64,000 nt of DNA from Terriglobia bacterium (GTDB lineage Bacteria > Acidobacteriota > Terriglobia > Terriglobales > Acidobacteriaceae): the NCBI GenBank assembly GCA_020073525.1, contig JAIQFA010000007.1:1-64000 (forward strand), in the 5' to 3' direction. The notes beneath the pieces are model-generated. The model was not told the DNA's origin. It saw nothing but the letters and a program-made list of their open reading frames with translations, and made no database searches. The position numbers and the translations under genes are program-made. Below, piece by piece: positions 44,115-53,900 of the stretch (its first letter is position 1; each line of letters begins with the position of its first letter).

Positions 44115-45491
44115 TTAATGTCCTCCTGAAGAAGTGTGGGCGCTCGCGCCCGTCATGTCGGCCGGAGTTGTCGACCTCAGCAGAACCATGGGCACTGCGT
44201 TTTCGGGCGCCGTTTCCGGGCCCGCGTGACATCCGATGCATGCTCGTTGTTCGCCGCGACGCATCCAGAACCAGCCGGCTTGCCGCTTCAACGTCTTGCC
44301 AGAGTTGTCGAGCAGTTCGATTTGCAGGGGCTGCTCCGTCGGAACCTGAACAAAAAACGATCCGTCGCGTTCCACCGGCGCCGCCCCCAGCAGCTTCGTG
44401 GTTCCCGTGCTGTCCCGCGTGTACAGTCGCACCGAGTGGATCGATCCAGCAGCAAACTTGTACTTCGAGGTGTAAGCATTCAGACAGAGAAGGTTGGCAT
44501 TCGGCCAGTCATGCAAGGCCGAGGGATGCCGCTTCGGTACCGTGCGTTCCGCAACGAGCGTCGGCTGGATCACGTTGGCGCTTTGTTCTGCCAAGACGGA
44601 GACCAAGTTGCCATCACCTCGTTTCCATCGCTTCACTTGGAAATAGCTCTTCGCATCCGGCCGCCAAGCAAGCAGCCAGTCGCCCGACGAAGTCTCGGCG
44701 GCGTCATCGGCATATTCTCCAGCTGGCGCGAGAATGGGAACTTCCTGTGCGCGGGCAGAAGTAAACCGGCCCAGGCCAGAGCCGGATATAAAGATGATGT
44801 CGCCCGAGGCGACCTGCTTGCCGGAGTGGCGTGCCTTGCCATGATCGCAGCGATAGGACTCAACTCCACTGCCATCCGAATAAACGGTATAGAGTTCCGG
44901 CATGCCGTTGCTTCCGAGCGGATAGGCCGCCTCAAACAAGATGCGGCCGTCGCGCAGAACATCGGTCGGCAGGAAGTTTCCGGAGCCATGCGTCAACTGG
45001 ACGGCCTTGCCTTGCCCGAGGTCAGCGGCCTCAATCACAAAACGGCCCCCGATCTTCTTCGCATATACGAAGCGCTCGTCCGGCAGGTAGAGGGGGCGGA
45101 CGCAGTCCCCCGCGCACGACGTGATGCGCCGCGCCGCGCCACCAGTCAACCCAACTTCCCAGATCTGCCAGGGATCATGAGTCGTCTGCTTGCCGGCGAA
45201 TAGAACACTTTTACTGTCGAACGAAACGGTGGGATCGGCAGAAACCGCAAAACCTGGGATCAGAGGATGCCGGCCCCGCGCGTCTTGAAGAAATATGATT
45301 GCGTCGGAGCTAAATCGGTCGGCGCCACGGATCCAGGCGAGCGGCTCATATCGTTTCGCAACAGTGAAAAGCAATGCCTTGGTATCGGAGCCCGCGGAGA
45401 GCACGGAGGGCACCGGTGCGAATCCAGAAATCGCGATTCCAATAAGAATGATGCGAGAGAGCAGCCTCACCGAAATAGGCGGCGTCCGCAC
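44115..45491 (-). CDS. Exported HzsA-like mono-haem propeller protein
   Basis: 458 residues; a membrane-insertion signal (LLSRIILIGIAISGFAPVPS). PD40-like WD repeats fill about 60-270. The second half follows the hydrazine-synthase-alpha-like pattern: VERDGSFFVQVPTEQPLQIE, KRQAGWFWMRRGEQRACIGCH, then PETAPENAVPMVL. CIGCH (418-422) is one c-type haem site. Real hydrazine synthase subunits are longer, and HzsA-related proteins occur widely outside anammox bacteria, so hydrazine chemistry is not implied. Start GTG 45491 overlaps the TAG of the DAHP synthase gene (TAGTG); the longer open frame upstream lies antiparallel to no domain and is discarded. Redox function inferred. Confidence 0.72.
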   Translation of the reverse strand: MRTPPISVRLLSRIILIGIAISGFAPVPSVLSAGSDTKALLFTVAKRYEPLAWIRGADRFSSDAIIFLQDARGRHPLIPGFAVSADPTVSFDSKSVLFAGKQTTHDPWQIWEVGLTGGAARRITSCAGDCVRPLYLPDERFVYAKKIGGRFVIEAADLGQGKAVQLTHGSGNFLPTDVLRDGRILFEAAYPLGSNGMPELYTVYSDGSGVESYRCDHGKARHSGKQVASGDIIFISGSGLGRFTSARAQEVPILAPAGEYADDAAETSSGDWLLAWRPDAKSYFQVKRWKRGDGNLVSVLAEQSANVIQPTLVAERTVPKRHPSALHDWPNANLLCLNAYTSKYKFAAGSIHSVRLYTRDSTGTTKLLGAAPVERDGSFFVQVPTEQPLQIELLDNSGKTLKRQAGWFWMRRGEQRACIGCHAGPETAPENAVPMVLLRSTTPADMTGASAHTSSGGH

Positions 45492-46372
45492 TAATCCGTT
45501 CCCCCAGCCGCGACCAGTTGAGGGCCAGGTCGCCGGGGTAGGTCCCGTAACGCCAGATAAGGCTCCAGATCGTCCATCATGTCGCGAAAGCCGTCGAGAG
45601 TAAGCGACTGCGCTCCATCGCTCATAGCCTGATCCGGCGACGGATGCACTTCGACGAGCAAACCGTCTGCACCCGCGACCGCGGCAACCCGCGCCAGAAC
45701 GGGAACGAGGCAACGCACTCCAGCGGCGTGGCTGGGATCGACAATCACCGGCAGGCGCGACACCGTTTTCAGTACCGGCACCGCGGCGATATCCAACGTG
45801 TTGCGCGTCGCGGTTTCAAAAGTTCGGATGCCGCGCTCGCAAAGAACAATGTCCCGGTTGCCATTCACCGCGATGACTTGCGCGGAGAACAGAAATTCCT
45901 CCAACGTCGCGGTCATTCCCCTTTTCAGCAGCACCGGCCGCCCACATCCGCCTAGTCTTTCGAGCAGCGCATAGTTTTGCATGCTGCGTGTGCCCACTTG
46001 CATGAGGTCGGCATACTCCGCGACCACGTCGACGTCTTCCTCGCTCATCACTTCAGTCACGATCGCGAGCCCGGTCTCTTCGCGCGCCTTGCGCAGAATC
46101 TTCAAACCTTCGACGCCTAAACCCTGAAACGCATAAGGCGAAGAGCGTGGTTTGTAGGCGCCTCCGCGCAGAATTCGCGCGCCCGCTGCGACAACGGCTT
46201 CCGCCGTCTGCAGCAACTGCCGCTCCGATTCCACCGCACATGGTCCCGCCATCACGACAAAATCGTCACTGCCGATCTCGACATTGCCAGCGCGAACGAT
46301 GCTTGACACGCTATCGTCGGTTCTGGCGACGAGATCGAAACACGAAAATTGGCCGTTCCATTTTGGGTTCAT
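45491..46372 (-). CDS. aroF: 3-deoxy-7-phosphoheptulonate (DAHP) synthase, type I-beta
   Basis: 293 residues, cytosolic. It condenses phosphoenolpyruvate and erythrose-4-phosphate in the first shikimate-pathway step. Barrel motifs: [96 protein letters not shown]. There is no chorismate-mutase or ACT domain, so feedback control through a fused domain is absent. It is the first gene of a seven-gene operon whose other exported members have no known link to the pathway. The promoter region upstream carries two palindromes. Confidence 0.9.
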   Translation of the reverse strand: MNPKWNGQFSCFDLVARTDDSVSSIVRAGNVEIGSDDFVVMAGPCAVESERQLLQTAEAVVAAGARILRGGAYKPRSSPYAFQGLGVEGLKILRKAREETGLAIVTEVMSEEDVDVVAEYADLMQVGTRSMQNYALLERLGGCGRPVLLKRGMTATLEEFLFSAQVIAVNGNRDIVLCERGIRTFETATRNTLDIAAVPVLKTVSRLPVIVDPSHAAGVRCLVPVLARVAAVAGADGLLVEVHPSPDQAMSDGAQSLTLDGFRDMMDDLEPYLALRDLPRRPGPQLVAAGGTD

Positions 46373-46403
46373 GAGTTGCGAAGCGCAATTCTATGTAGAT
46401 ACA

Positions 46404-46417
46404 AATGATTAATCATT
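46404..46417. promoter_or_regulatory. 14-bp perfect palindrome before the aroF-like operon
   Basis: AATGATTAATCATT lies 32 bp before the operon's start codon, in a clearly AT-rich segment (46387-46440) of an otherwise GC-rich window. It could be an operator close to the transcription start. No Trp/Tyr repressor family can be named from this alone. Confidence 0.5.
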
Positions 46418-46455
46418 AGTAAGAAAGTATTAAATTGGTCAGATAACCCGTGGTC

Positions 46456-46471
46456 TGTGATGTAAGTCACA
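46456..46471. promoter_or_regulatory. CRP/FNR-family operator candidate
   Basis: TGTGATGTAAGTCACA fits the CRP consensus TGTGA-N6-TCACA with all ten key bases. Its centre is about 91 bp upstream of the operon start codon, a normal distance for class I activation if the transcription start is 25-30 bp before the ATG. It lies downstream of the stop of the gene ending at 46562 and so belongs to the operon promoter. Confidence 0.65.
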
Positions 46472-46561
46472 ACGCAGTGTGCGCCCGCGATGTTTTTCTT
46501 GGGGTTCAGCGGCGAGAATCTTCGTCAGGCGTTCTCAGGATGATGGATGAAGGAGTAGCCA

Positions 46562-49075
46562 TCACCACGAGAGAGTCACCACTTTTTCGACATATCCGGT
46601 GCCCGACGGGAACCGCATCCGAAGGTGTGCGGAATCGGGGGATAGTTCGGCGCCATCGAGCTTCAGGTGAATCTTCGGATCGTTCAAGCGCAGGAGCAAA
46701 GCCTGATCGCTGTTGGCGGGGGCGGACAATTGCAGTCGTAAAGAGTGTGGCGACTCCTGCTGATCGAGAACCTTCATCTGTGAAGTAACCGACCCTGCTT
46801 CAGGCAATCCATGCGGAACGCCCACTTCTACGACTGGCAGCGGGATCCGCAACTCTCCATTCTCTATCCTCGCTTCGGCGGCACGAGACCGCAACTTGGT
46901 GGCTTTTGCTCCCTCCCCCTTGAGACGCACTAAGAGTGTCGCCCCATTGCGCCGGATCTCGACGTCAACATGCGAACCGGCAATGGGCACTCTCAGAATC
47001 TTCGCTTCATTCCACTCGGCGGGCAAACTTGGCGTAACCGTCAGCGTATTTTCACTGGCGCTCCATTCCAATCCAAACATTCCGCGTACTGTTGGCGTAA
47101 CCACCATGGCTGAGGACCATAGCTGATGCGAGGTGCTGCGGCCGAGCCATCGAAAGAACTCACCAGAGAGCAACTCCGTCACTGCTCCTAAGTCTTGCGC
47201 CCAAGTCAGGTCCGCATTTTGCATAAGGTGAGCGTAGCCGGAGAGACTCCGGCCGTTGCGATACTCGGAGAGAGACACCCACCCGGTGAACAAAGGCCAC
47301 ACGCTACCCTGGTGGTAGCTGATCGGATCGTAGAAGCTCACACTTGGACTCAAATCACGGGTACCCCAATCGGTGGAGAATTCCTGCGAAGCCCATCGGT
47401 TTAGCATTCCGCTGGAGTGTGCAAGGTTGAAAGTTCCATCCCAGGCTGCCACCGCAGGATAGATTGTGGGACTCGTGTCTTGGGTTCCATCTGCATTGCG
47501 GCTAAACGCGTAGAAATTTGCGTCGGGGAGGAAGTATTCTTTTTCCACTTGCTGTGCAATGTGAGCGGCGCGCTTGGCAGCATCTTCCGCCAACTGCGAA
47601 TTCCCGGTGGCCTTGGCCATCTTGGCGAATGCTGTGCTTGCTTGCTGGTCCAGAGCCGCCAGGTAGATTTCCTGATGCGGCATACCCGGAGGCCATGATT
47701 CCACCCATCCCGATCCTGCAATGTTCTCGTAGATGCCGTCGCCGTCGGAATCGTGCGAACACTCGAACTGCCATGCCTTTTCCAGCGAAGGCCAGTGCGC
47801 CTTCACGAACGCGACGTCACCACTGATCTGAAGATAGTCGTTGGCCGCCATGAGTAGGAGCGGTGTGGCGTCCGATGAAGCGAACTCATAGGGCAGACTT
47901 TTCCAGTCCACTATGCCGGCGGTCTGAGACCATTCGTGGATGATCTGTCCCGCGGGACTTTGCCGCCGCAACAAAAACTCCAACTGGTCGCGGGTCAGCT
48001 GAAAATCTCCGTACGCATTAACCGCATAGAGGGTCCACAGCGAGTCTCGCCCAAAGTACCAGCCAAAACCTGGCCGCGCGGAATCGCCTGATCCGTCGAT
48101 TCCGGCTACCAATGCGGTCTCCTTGTGAGACGGAGTGGTCTGCACCTTCAATTGATCGATCGAGACTTCCGCCCAGTTGAATGCATCATCGAATTGTTTA
48201 TCGGGGGTTTCGATCGTCAGATGCTCCGACAAGAACTTCTTGTAGTAGCTTCCGGTCTCTTCATAGAGCGATTGAAACGAATGTCGGAGCGCAGACAACT
48301 TTTCCGCGAGCGCAGCGCTATTTGACTCCGCAGTCGTATCGGCGGTTGTCAGCAGCAAGGGAAACAGTATATTGGCATCGTGAGCGGGATCGAAATGCAG
48401 TACAAACTGGGCGGGGTAAGTCTTCGCACGCTCCTGGTAAGGAGCAAGGATGCCGGATTCGGCTCCGGGTATTTCGACCGCTGCCGCGTGATCGGGGAAA
48501 CTCTGATGCAACACATAGAACCCGCCCGACGGCGTTTTCACCCATTCCGCCGATGAATAATCGTCGGACGACGCTGGCCACATGCGCTTCATCTCGGGAG
48601 TGAATTGAACGGTAAACGTCATTGGTCGCACCGCTTCGACCTGGAAGAACGCCAGGACCCCTGCTCCATCGGGCGCGTTGTGTGGCGCAAATAGAACTTC
48701 GCGCAAGGTGAAATTCGCATGCGAGAAAGTGATGGTCGTGTGATCGGGGCGCACGTCGATTACAGCCGCCTGCTCGTTCACGTCGATGGGTACGGGATAG
48801 TTCTGCATCTCGGCGCTGATGCGGAGATTGCTGAAAATCTTCCACGGAAAAATCCATGCCTCAAAGGCGCCGTCCTGCCGGCCCAGGATCGCCCCGCGCG
48901 GGCCAACCACAGTAAAGGACCTCGACGGAATCACGTCTCGCACAATCTTCAGCGGCACGCTGTCTTCCCATGGAAATCTGTCCAAAGAAGAAGGATCGTT
49001 GGCTTGGCCGTTGGACTGCGGAATTGCAGGACGACTGAAGAACAGAAGCAGAGCCACTGCCAGAAAACGATTCAT
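46562..49075 (-). CDS. Exported (alpha/alpha)6 glycosidase, debranching/GH63-like
   Basis: 837 residues; signal peptide (MNRFLAVALLLFFSRPAIPQ). N-terminal beta-sandwich about 30-270, (alpha/alpha)6 catalytic part about 300-660 (WYFGRDSLWTLYAVNAYG, SPAGQIIHEWSQTAGIVDW, DWGTRDLSPSVSFYDPISYH, QGSVWPLFTGWVSLSEYRNG), then a C-terminal beta domain. Resembles amylo-alpha-1,6-glucosidase/GH63-type enzymes; substrate unknown. The ATG at 49075 has AAAGGAGAG 3-4 nt upstream; an alternative ATG at 49120 would overlap the trehalase stop as ATGA. It follows the trehalase in an operon and is a paralogue of the protein at 59186. Confidence 0.75.
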   Translation of the reverse strand: MNRFLAVALLLFFSRPAIPQSNGQANDPSSLDRFPWEDSVPLKIVRDVIPSRSFTVVGPRGAILGRQDGAFEAWIFPWKIFSNLRISAEMQNYPVPIDVNEQAAVIDVRPDHTTITFSHANFTLREVLFAPHNAPDGAGVLAFFQVEAVRPMTFTVQFTPEMKRMWPASSDDYSSAEWVKTPSGGFYVLHQSFPDHAAAVEIPGAESGILAPYQERAKTYPAQFVLHFDPAHDANILFPLLLTTADTTAESNSAALAEKLSALRHSFQSLYEETGSYYKKFLSEHLTIETPDKQFDDAFNWAEVSIDQLKVQTTPSHKETALVAGIDGSGDSARPGFGWYFGRDSLWTLYAVNAYGDFQLTRDQLEFLLRRQSPAGQIIHEWSQTAGIVDWKSLPYEFASSDATPLLLMAANDYLQISGDVAFVKAHWPSLEKAWQFECSHDSDGDGIYENIAGSGWVESWPPGMPHQEIYLAALDQQASTAFAKMAKATGNSQLAEDAAKRAAHIAQQVEKEYFLPDANFYAFSRNADGTQDTSPTIYPAVAAWDGTFNLAHSSGMLNRWASQEFSTDWGTRDLSPSVSFYDPISYHQGSVWPLFTGWVSLSEYRNGRSLSGYAHLMQNADLTWAQDLGAVTELLSGEFFRWLGRSTSHQLWSSAMVVTPTVRGMFGLEWSASENTLTVTPSLPAEWNEAKILRVPIAGSHVDVEIRRNGATLLVRLKGEGAKATKLRSRAAEARIENGELRIPLPVVEVGVPHGLPEAGSVTSQMKVLDQQESPHSLRLQLSAPANSDQALLLRLNDPKIHLKLDGAELSPDSAHLRMRFPSGTGYVEKVVTLSW

Positions 49076-49116
49076 TGACTCTCCTTTTGAAACGCGCACA
49101 GGACGCAACGGCGGCT

Positions 49117-50865
49117 TCATTGGCGCGGGGCAGCCACCGGCCGAATGGCATCCGCCACGTGGTTGATTTTCTCTGGCGGCAGCGAATGCAGGAGCTCAAC
49201 AAAGGCGGCATTGGTCCAGCCAAATCCAATGACGTTCGCAGCATATCCCGCCGTAACGCTGGTCTCCGAAGATCGCGTCACCACGTTATACTTCTCGCGA
49301 ATCGTCTTGTCGCGTTCGAAGTTTTCCAACACCGTCGACAGAAATTCTGTCGAAACGCGGTCCGCCTCCGCATTGTGTCCATAGCGGCGCATACCCTCCA
49401 CCGCAAGCAACTGGATCGGCGCCCATCCAAAAGGATAATCCCACTGGCCCTGCGTCTCCTGCACACTCATCGCGATGCCGCCCGCTCTTTCAAAAGCGCT
49501 CAAGTTCTTCATCACGGCGTTCGCTTGCGCTTCGGTTGTCAGGCCGGCCCACAGAGGATAGAACGTAGTCGCATAGCGATAGGTTGATCTCTGTCCGCTG
49601 TCGAAGTTGTAATCGAAAAAGAGGCCTTGCCGCTCATCCCAAAGGTATTTCTGCATCGATTGCTTGCGCGCCTCGGCCAGTCTTTGCCACTGGCTGGCGT
49701 CCGAATTCTTGCCCAGCAACCGGCTTATCTCTTCCAGGTCGCGCTCGGTTTTGAAGAGAAGACTGTTTAAGCATACGGGAGCAAAGTGGTGAGTGGCAGC
49801 GCCATACGGCCCAAAGCGGAAGGAGATATCGAATCCTGATTCGCGCATGGATCGGTCACCCTTGTAGTAGTCCGGCTTCAGCTTGATGCGGCGCGCAGGT
49901 TCGCAGGACGACTCGGATTGTTCCGTACTGCAAACTCGCACCGAATAAGCCGAACCGGACGCTCGTCCGGCCGGAACATCCGAATCCTCAGCCTCGTAGG
50001 TTGGGATGGTGGGGTGCAAAAGAAAATAAGCCGCCACTTGCCGATAGATATCGTTTTCGTCTTGCAATGCCTCCGCCGCAGGCCCGTCGCCGAAATCGTA
50101 ATAACGGGAAAGACCGGTGCCTCCGGCCAGATGGGGGGCCTGCGTCCACATGGCGTGATCGCGCTTCACATATGAGTAAGCCATCTCCAGCCATGCTCGG
50201 TCGTCTTGGCCTGCCGTCTTTTGCGCCTCATGGACGGCCATCACCATTGAACTGAGAAATGGAGGCTGGGAGCGCGTCAGATAGTAAGTGCGGTTGGCAT
50301 TGAGTACTGCGCCATAATTCTCGATCTCAAAGAAGAAGTTATCCACCATACCGCGCGCTAGATCCAGACGTCCATCCCGTAGTAACCCGCGGATAATGAA
50401 ATAACTGTCCCATCCGTACATTTCATTGAAACGTCCGCCCGGGACTACGTACTTATTCTTGAGATAAAGCAATCCCGGCGGTTGAATCGACTCGGCGTCG
50501 GCGGATCCAAGTTGGTGAATAACTTGCGGCAGATGAGCAATCTTGACCTGACAATCGCGTTGCATCTGATCAAGTTCTTTGGGCTCTTGAAAGCCAGCGG
50601 GGAGATAAAGTACCGGCGCGGCGGAGAACTTGGTGTCCGAAACCGCCGCGCAAGAATTCGTCGAGCGCGTCAAAGAATCCCATCCCGTATGGATATAAGC
50701 GAGGATGTCGTTCAGGTTTGCGTTCCCTGTGAGGCGTTCCGGCTGGGATTGCCCGAAAGCCGCGATCGATAGGATCGCGGTAACGGTGAACGCCGCGAGC
50801 CAACATCGCATCAGCTTTACACAGCGTCGTCGTTGTTCAAGGGAACCCAGCCATGAATCCCGCAT
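49117..50865 (-). CDS. treA: Exported GH37 trehalase
   Basis: 582 residues; long n-region then a signal helix (CWLAAFTVTAILSIAAFGQ). GH37 signature 1 is PGGRFNEMYGWDSYF (about 141-155) and signature 2 is QGQWDYPFGWAPIQLL (about 469-484), which together identify trehalase, hydrolysing trehalose to two glucoses. The catalytic Asp region includes YMRESGFDISFRFG-like SMRESGFDISFRFG. ATG 50865 has TAGGAGGGA 4 nt upstream. It lies between the TonB receptor and the debranching-like enzyme on the same strand. A periplasmic enzyme of this type serves use of external trehalose. Confidence 0.92.
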   Translation of the reverse strand: MRDSWLGSLEQRRRCVKLMRCWLAAFTVTAILSIAAFGQSQPERLTGNANLNDILAYIHTGWDSLTRSTNSCAAVSDTKFSAAPVLYLPAGFQEPKELDQMQRDCQVKIAHLPQVIHQLGSADAESIQPPGLLYLKNKYVVPGGRFNEMYGWDSYFIIRGLLRDGRLDLARGMVDNFFFEIENYGAVLNANRTYYLTRSQPPFLSSMVMAVHEAQKTAGQDDRAWLEMAYSYVKRDHAMWTQAPHLAGGTGLSRYYDFGDGPAAEALQDENDIYRQVAAYFLLHPTIPTYEAEDSDVPAGRASGSAYSVRVCSTEQSESSCEPARRIKLKPDYYKGDRSMRESGFDISFRFGPYGAATHHFAPVCLNSLLFKTERDLEEISRLLGKNSDASQWQRLAEARKQSMQKYLWDERQGLFFDYNFDSGQRSTYRYATTFYPLWAGLTTEAQANAVMKNLSAFERAGGIAMSVQETQGQWDYPFGWAPIQLLAVEGMRRYGHNAEADRVSTEFLSTVLENFERDKTIREKYNVVTRSSETSVTAGYAANVIGFGWTNAAFVELLHSLPPEKINHVADAIRPVAAPRQ

Positions 50866-50972
50866 CGCTTCCCTCCTAGGCAGTTACGATAGCAAGAATC
50901 CTGGCCGAGCTAAGATCATCAACCGCTTTTCATTCCTCGTCTGATCAGTTTCCCGCCATGCTCTGTACAGAA

Positions 50973-53900
50973 TCAGAATTCAAGCCGTAGGGAGAACTGC
51001 AATCGCCGCATCGAACTTCCATCTTGCGAGCTGATAATGCTCGTGATCTGGCCAGCTCCCTGGCCCTGGCAATCGACGCAGCTGTTGGGCTGGCCGAGGT
51101 TGGCTTTGTTGAACAGATTGAAAGCGTCGGCGCGAAAGCTTAGCGCAACGCTTTCTCTCAAGGTGAACTTCTTCGCGATGGAAAGATCCGTGTTTACCAA
51201 TCCCGGCCCATAGAGCGAGTCGCGAAAGATATTTCCGAAGGTTCCGAACGCGGGACGAACGTAGGGACCGAAACTAGTCGGATTGGTACAACCGACCCCG
51301 CATGAACCTCCGAGAATATAAGGAGAAGGGGTAAAGTACGGAACGGAATCGGTCGCGGCGTTGAATTTACCGGCCCCGACATTGTAGGCCGAACCATTCG
51401 TGCTGGGGCGGCAAATTCCCAAGTCCTGATCCGCACTGCAACTGGCGTAGCCAGGCGTATACGGCAGTCCGGCTTCCACAGACAACGTGCCATTCATGGA
51501 ATATCCGCCAATAATGTAATCAAGGAGGCGTGAGGAATTGCCACCTAGCGCCTTGCCTTTGCCGACCGGCAAGTCCCAATTGCCCGCCAACACAAACGCT
51601 TGTGGGCGATTGTAATAGCTGGCCCCATAACCAACTTTCTTGTCGATGGCGAAGTAATAGGATTCATGCGACATGGCGCGCGACCAGGTGTAGTGAGACA
51701 GGAACTGGACGCCATGGCCGAATCGCTTTTCCAGTTTCACCTGCAATGCGTTGTAGCTGCTGGTCGCTTGGTTGGCGTTGTAGCGAAGACTTTGTGTCCA
51801 ACCGAAGGGATGACCGTAGGTGACGCCGAGCGCCTGGGCATCACCGTGGAAGTAGGGCTGCCGGTCGTTATAGGTGAAGAGATCTCCCGGGGTGGCAGGG
51901 TCGATTGTGTTGACCTGGCCAAACCCAGCGATCGTAGCCTGGTTCGGATCAAACTGGTTCGACGAATCGAACATGTTGTGGATGCCATGGCTGCCGACAT
52001 ACGCAATCTGTAGTGCCATGGTCTTGGTGATTTCCTGCTGGATCGCCAAATTCCATGCGTCCAGCGTTGGCAGGCGCACTTCAGTTGGACGGGTGGGAAC
52101 GCCAACCCCGTTCGGAAGCAGAAATTGGCCGTTTGATGGAATCGGAGCAAAGGTGTAAGCTGGCGGCCCGTTCGTCAATGTAACTGGTGTGGTGCCGTCT
52201 GGGTATGTTGAAGGGGCATATTGCGTGCTAGGGTTCAGGTTTTGCGAAACTTGTACAGGGTAGGTCCAGGCGAGCACTTCTCCAAACGTGTTGCCCGACC
52301 AGCCCTGGCCGTAAACGCGCCCGAAGCCAGCTCTTACAACAGTGTTAGGACGAGCCTGCCAGCTGAGACCGAGCCGCGGTGCAAATTTCGTCCAGCTCTT
52401 GGCCACGTTGATAGAGTTGTTATAAGGCCCATATCCGGCGATGTTCACATTGCCGGTATCGAGGTTAAGCAAACCTCCTTGACCCTTTCCGTCCACAGCC
52501 TCCGGAAAATACCACTCCCAGCGCAAGCCGTAACTGAGCGTCAAGGTGCTAGTAATGCGCCACTGATCCTGCGCGTAGTAAAACGCCCGCCACTGGTGCG
52601 TCGCGGCACTGGTATTGGCGGTTTGCGTCCTCTGGAACGGACCTACATCACCAAGAAGGAAGGTAGCCAAGCCCACCCCGGTGGCAGCTGTGGTATCGGC
52701 AGACCCTGTGATAGAAGTCGGGAAGTGAAAGTTGCCGGAGCGGAAGTTGTTGTTGTCGAGGCCGACGGCAAATTGGGTCGCGCGGCGGATGTCCGCGCCA
52801 AATTTAATGTTGTGCCTACCAACGGCGTGACTCCAATTGTTGGTCACCTGATAGGAATTCTCGGTTTCCAGGAACGGAGCGGTGGTTACGCCATAGGTGG
52901 AAAGCCCGTCAATATTGAATGAAGGCAACCCTCCGTTTAGGTTGATGTCACCCGTATTCACACCTGGAATACCTAAATTCGTTCCCAGTGGCTGGTTGTA
53001 TCCAGGCTGAAGTTCATTGAAGTGGAAGCGGAACCAGCCGAAGCGAAAGTCGGTGAGCCACTTCGGCGAAAGAGTGTAGTCCCCACCCGCCGCCAGGCTG
53101 TGATCTTGACTCGTATCGGTGCCCGCAAAGCCGTTGACGCCAAACCCGGAACCTCCTGCGTCTCCGAACACGGAAGCTCCGTCCAGCGAAGAGTTGAAGA
53201 AAGTGTAACGTCCGAACAAGTGAAGCTTGTCTGAGAATTGATTGTCCACGCGCACATCGAACTGATTCGTGTGGAACGAACCCGTACCCGATGCTGCGTA
53301 ATTGTTGAACAGGAGGCCGGGCGCCCCATGATTCGGCGCCGGAAGCAAGCTAAGGAGGTTGATTGCCGGTGCGGACAGCGCGCTTCCGGGAATTTGATTA
53401 TTGACGAAGGGTGATCGTCCATGGCCCGTGGTATCGGTGCCGGGGTCGTAAATCTGGCCGACTGCAAGGTATTCACTCAGGTCGCAGTTGAGCGTGGGGT
53501 CGGCAGCCGCCGCCAAGCAAGTAGAACGGGCATTCGCCGTAGGGACAGTAAACAGTCCCGAGACGCCATTCTTCTCGCGCAGCCCCTGGTAGTCGCCAAA
53601 GAAGAACAGCTTGTTCTTGATGATAGGGCCGCCGACTGAACCGCCGAACTGATTGTGCAGATTCGTCGGAATGTATTTGCCGGTGATGTCGTTCCGCGTG
53701 GACTGTGAGAATGGATCGCGGGCCTGTTGTGCATCGGAGCGCCGGAATTCGAACGCCGATCCGTGGAGGCTGTTGCTGCCGGATTTGGTCTGCGCCGTCA
53801 CCAATCCCGCCACCGCTTTCCCAAACTCGGCATCGTAGTTCTGTGACGTGACTTTCATTTCCGACACGGCATCGAGGTTCGGGTTGATCACCGCTATCCC

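Noticed and set aside
44115-45491. Evidence for anammox-type hydrazine synthesis
   Set aside because: Only one haem site, shorter length and no other hydrazine synthase subunits; HzsA-related proteins occur broadly.
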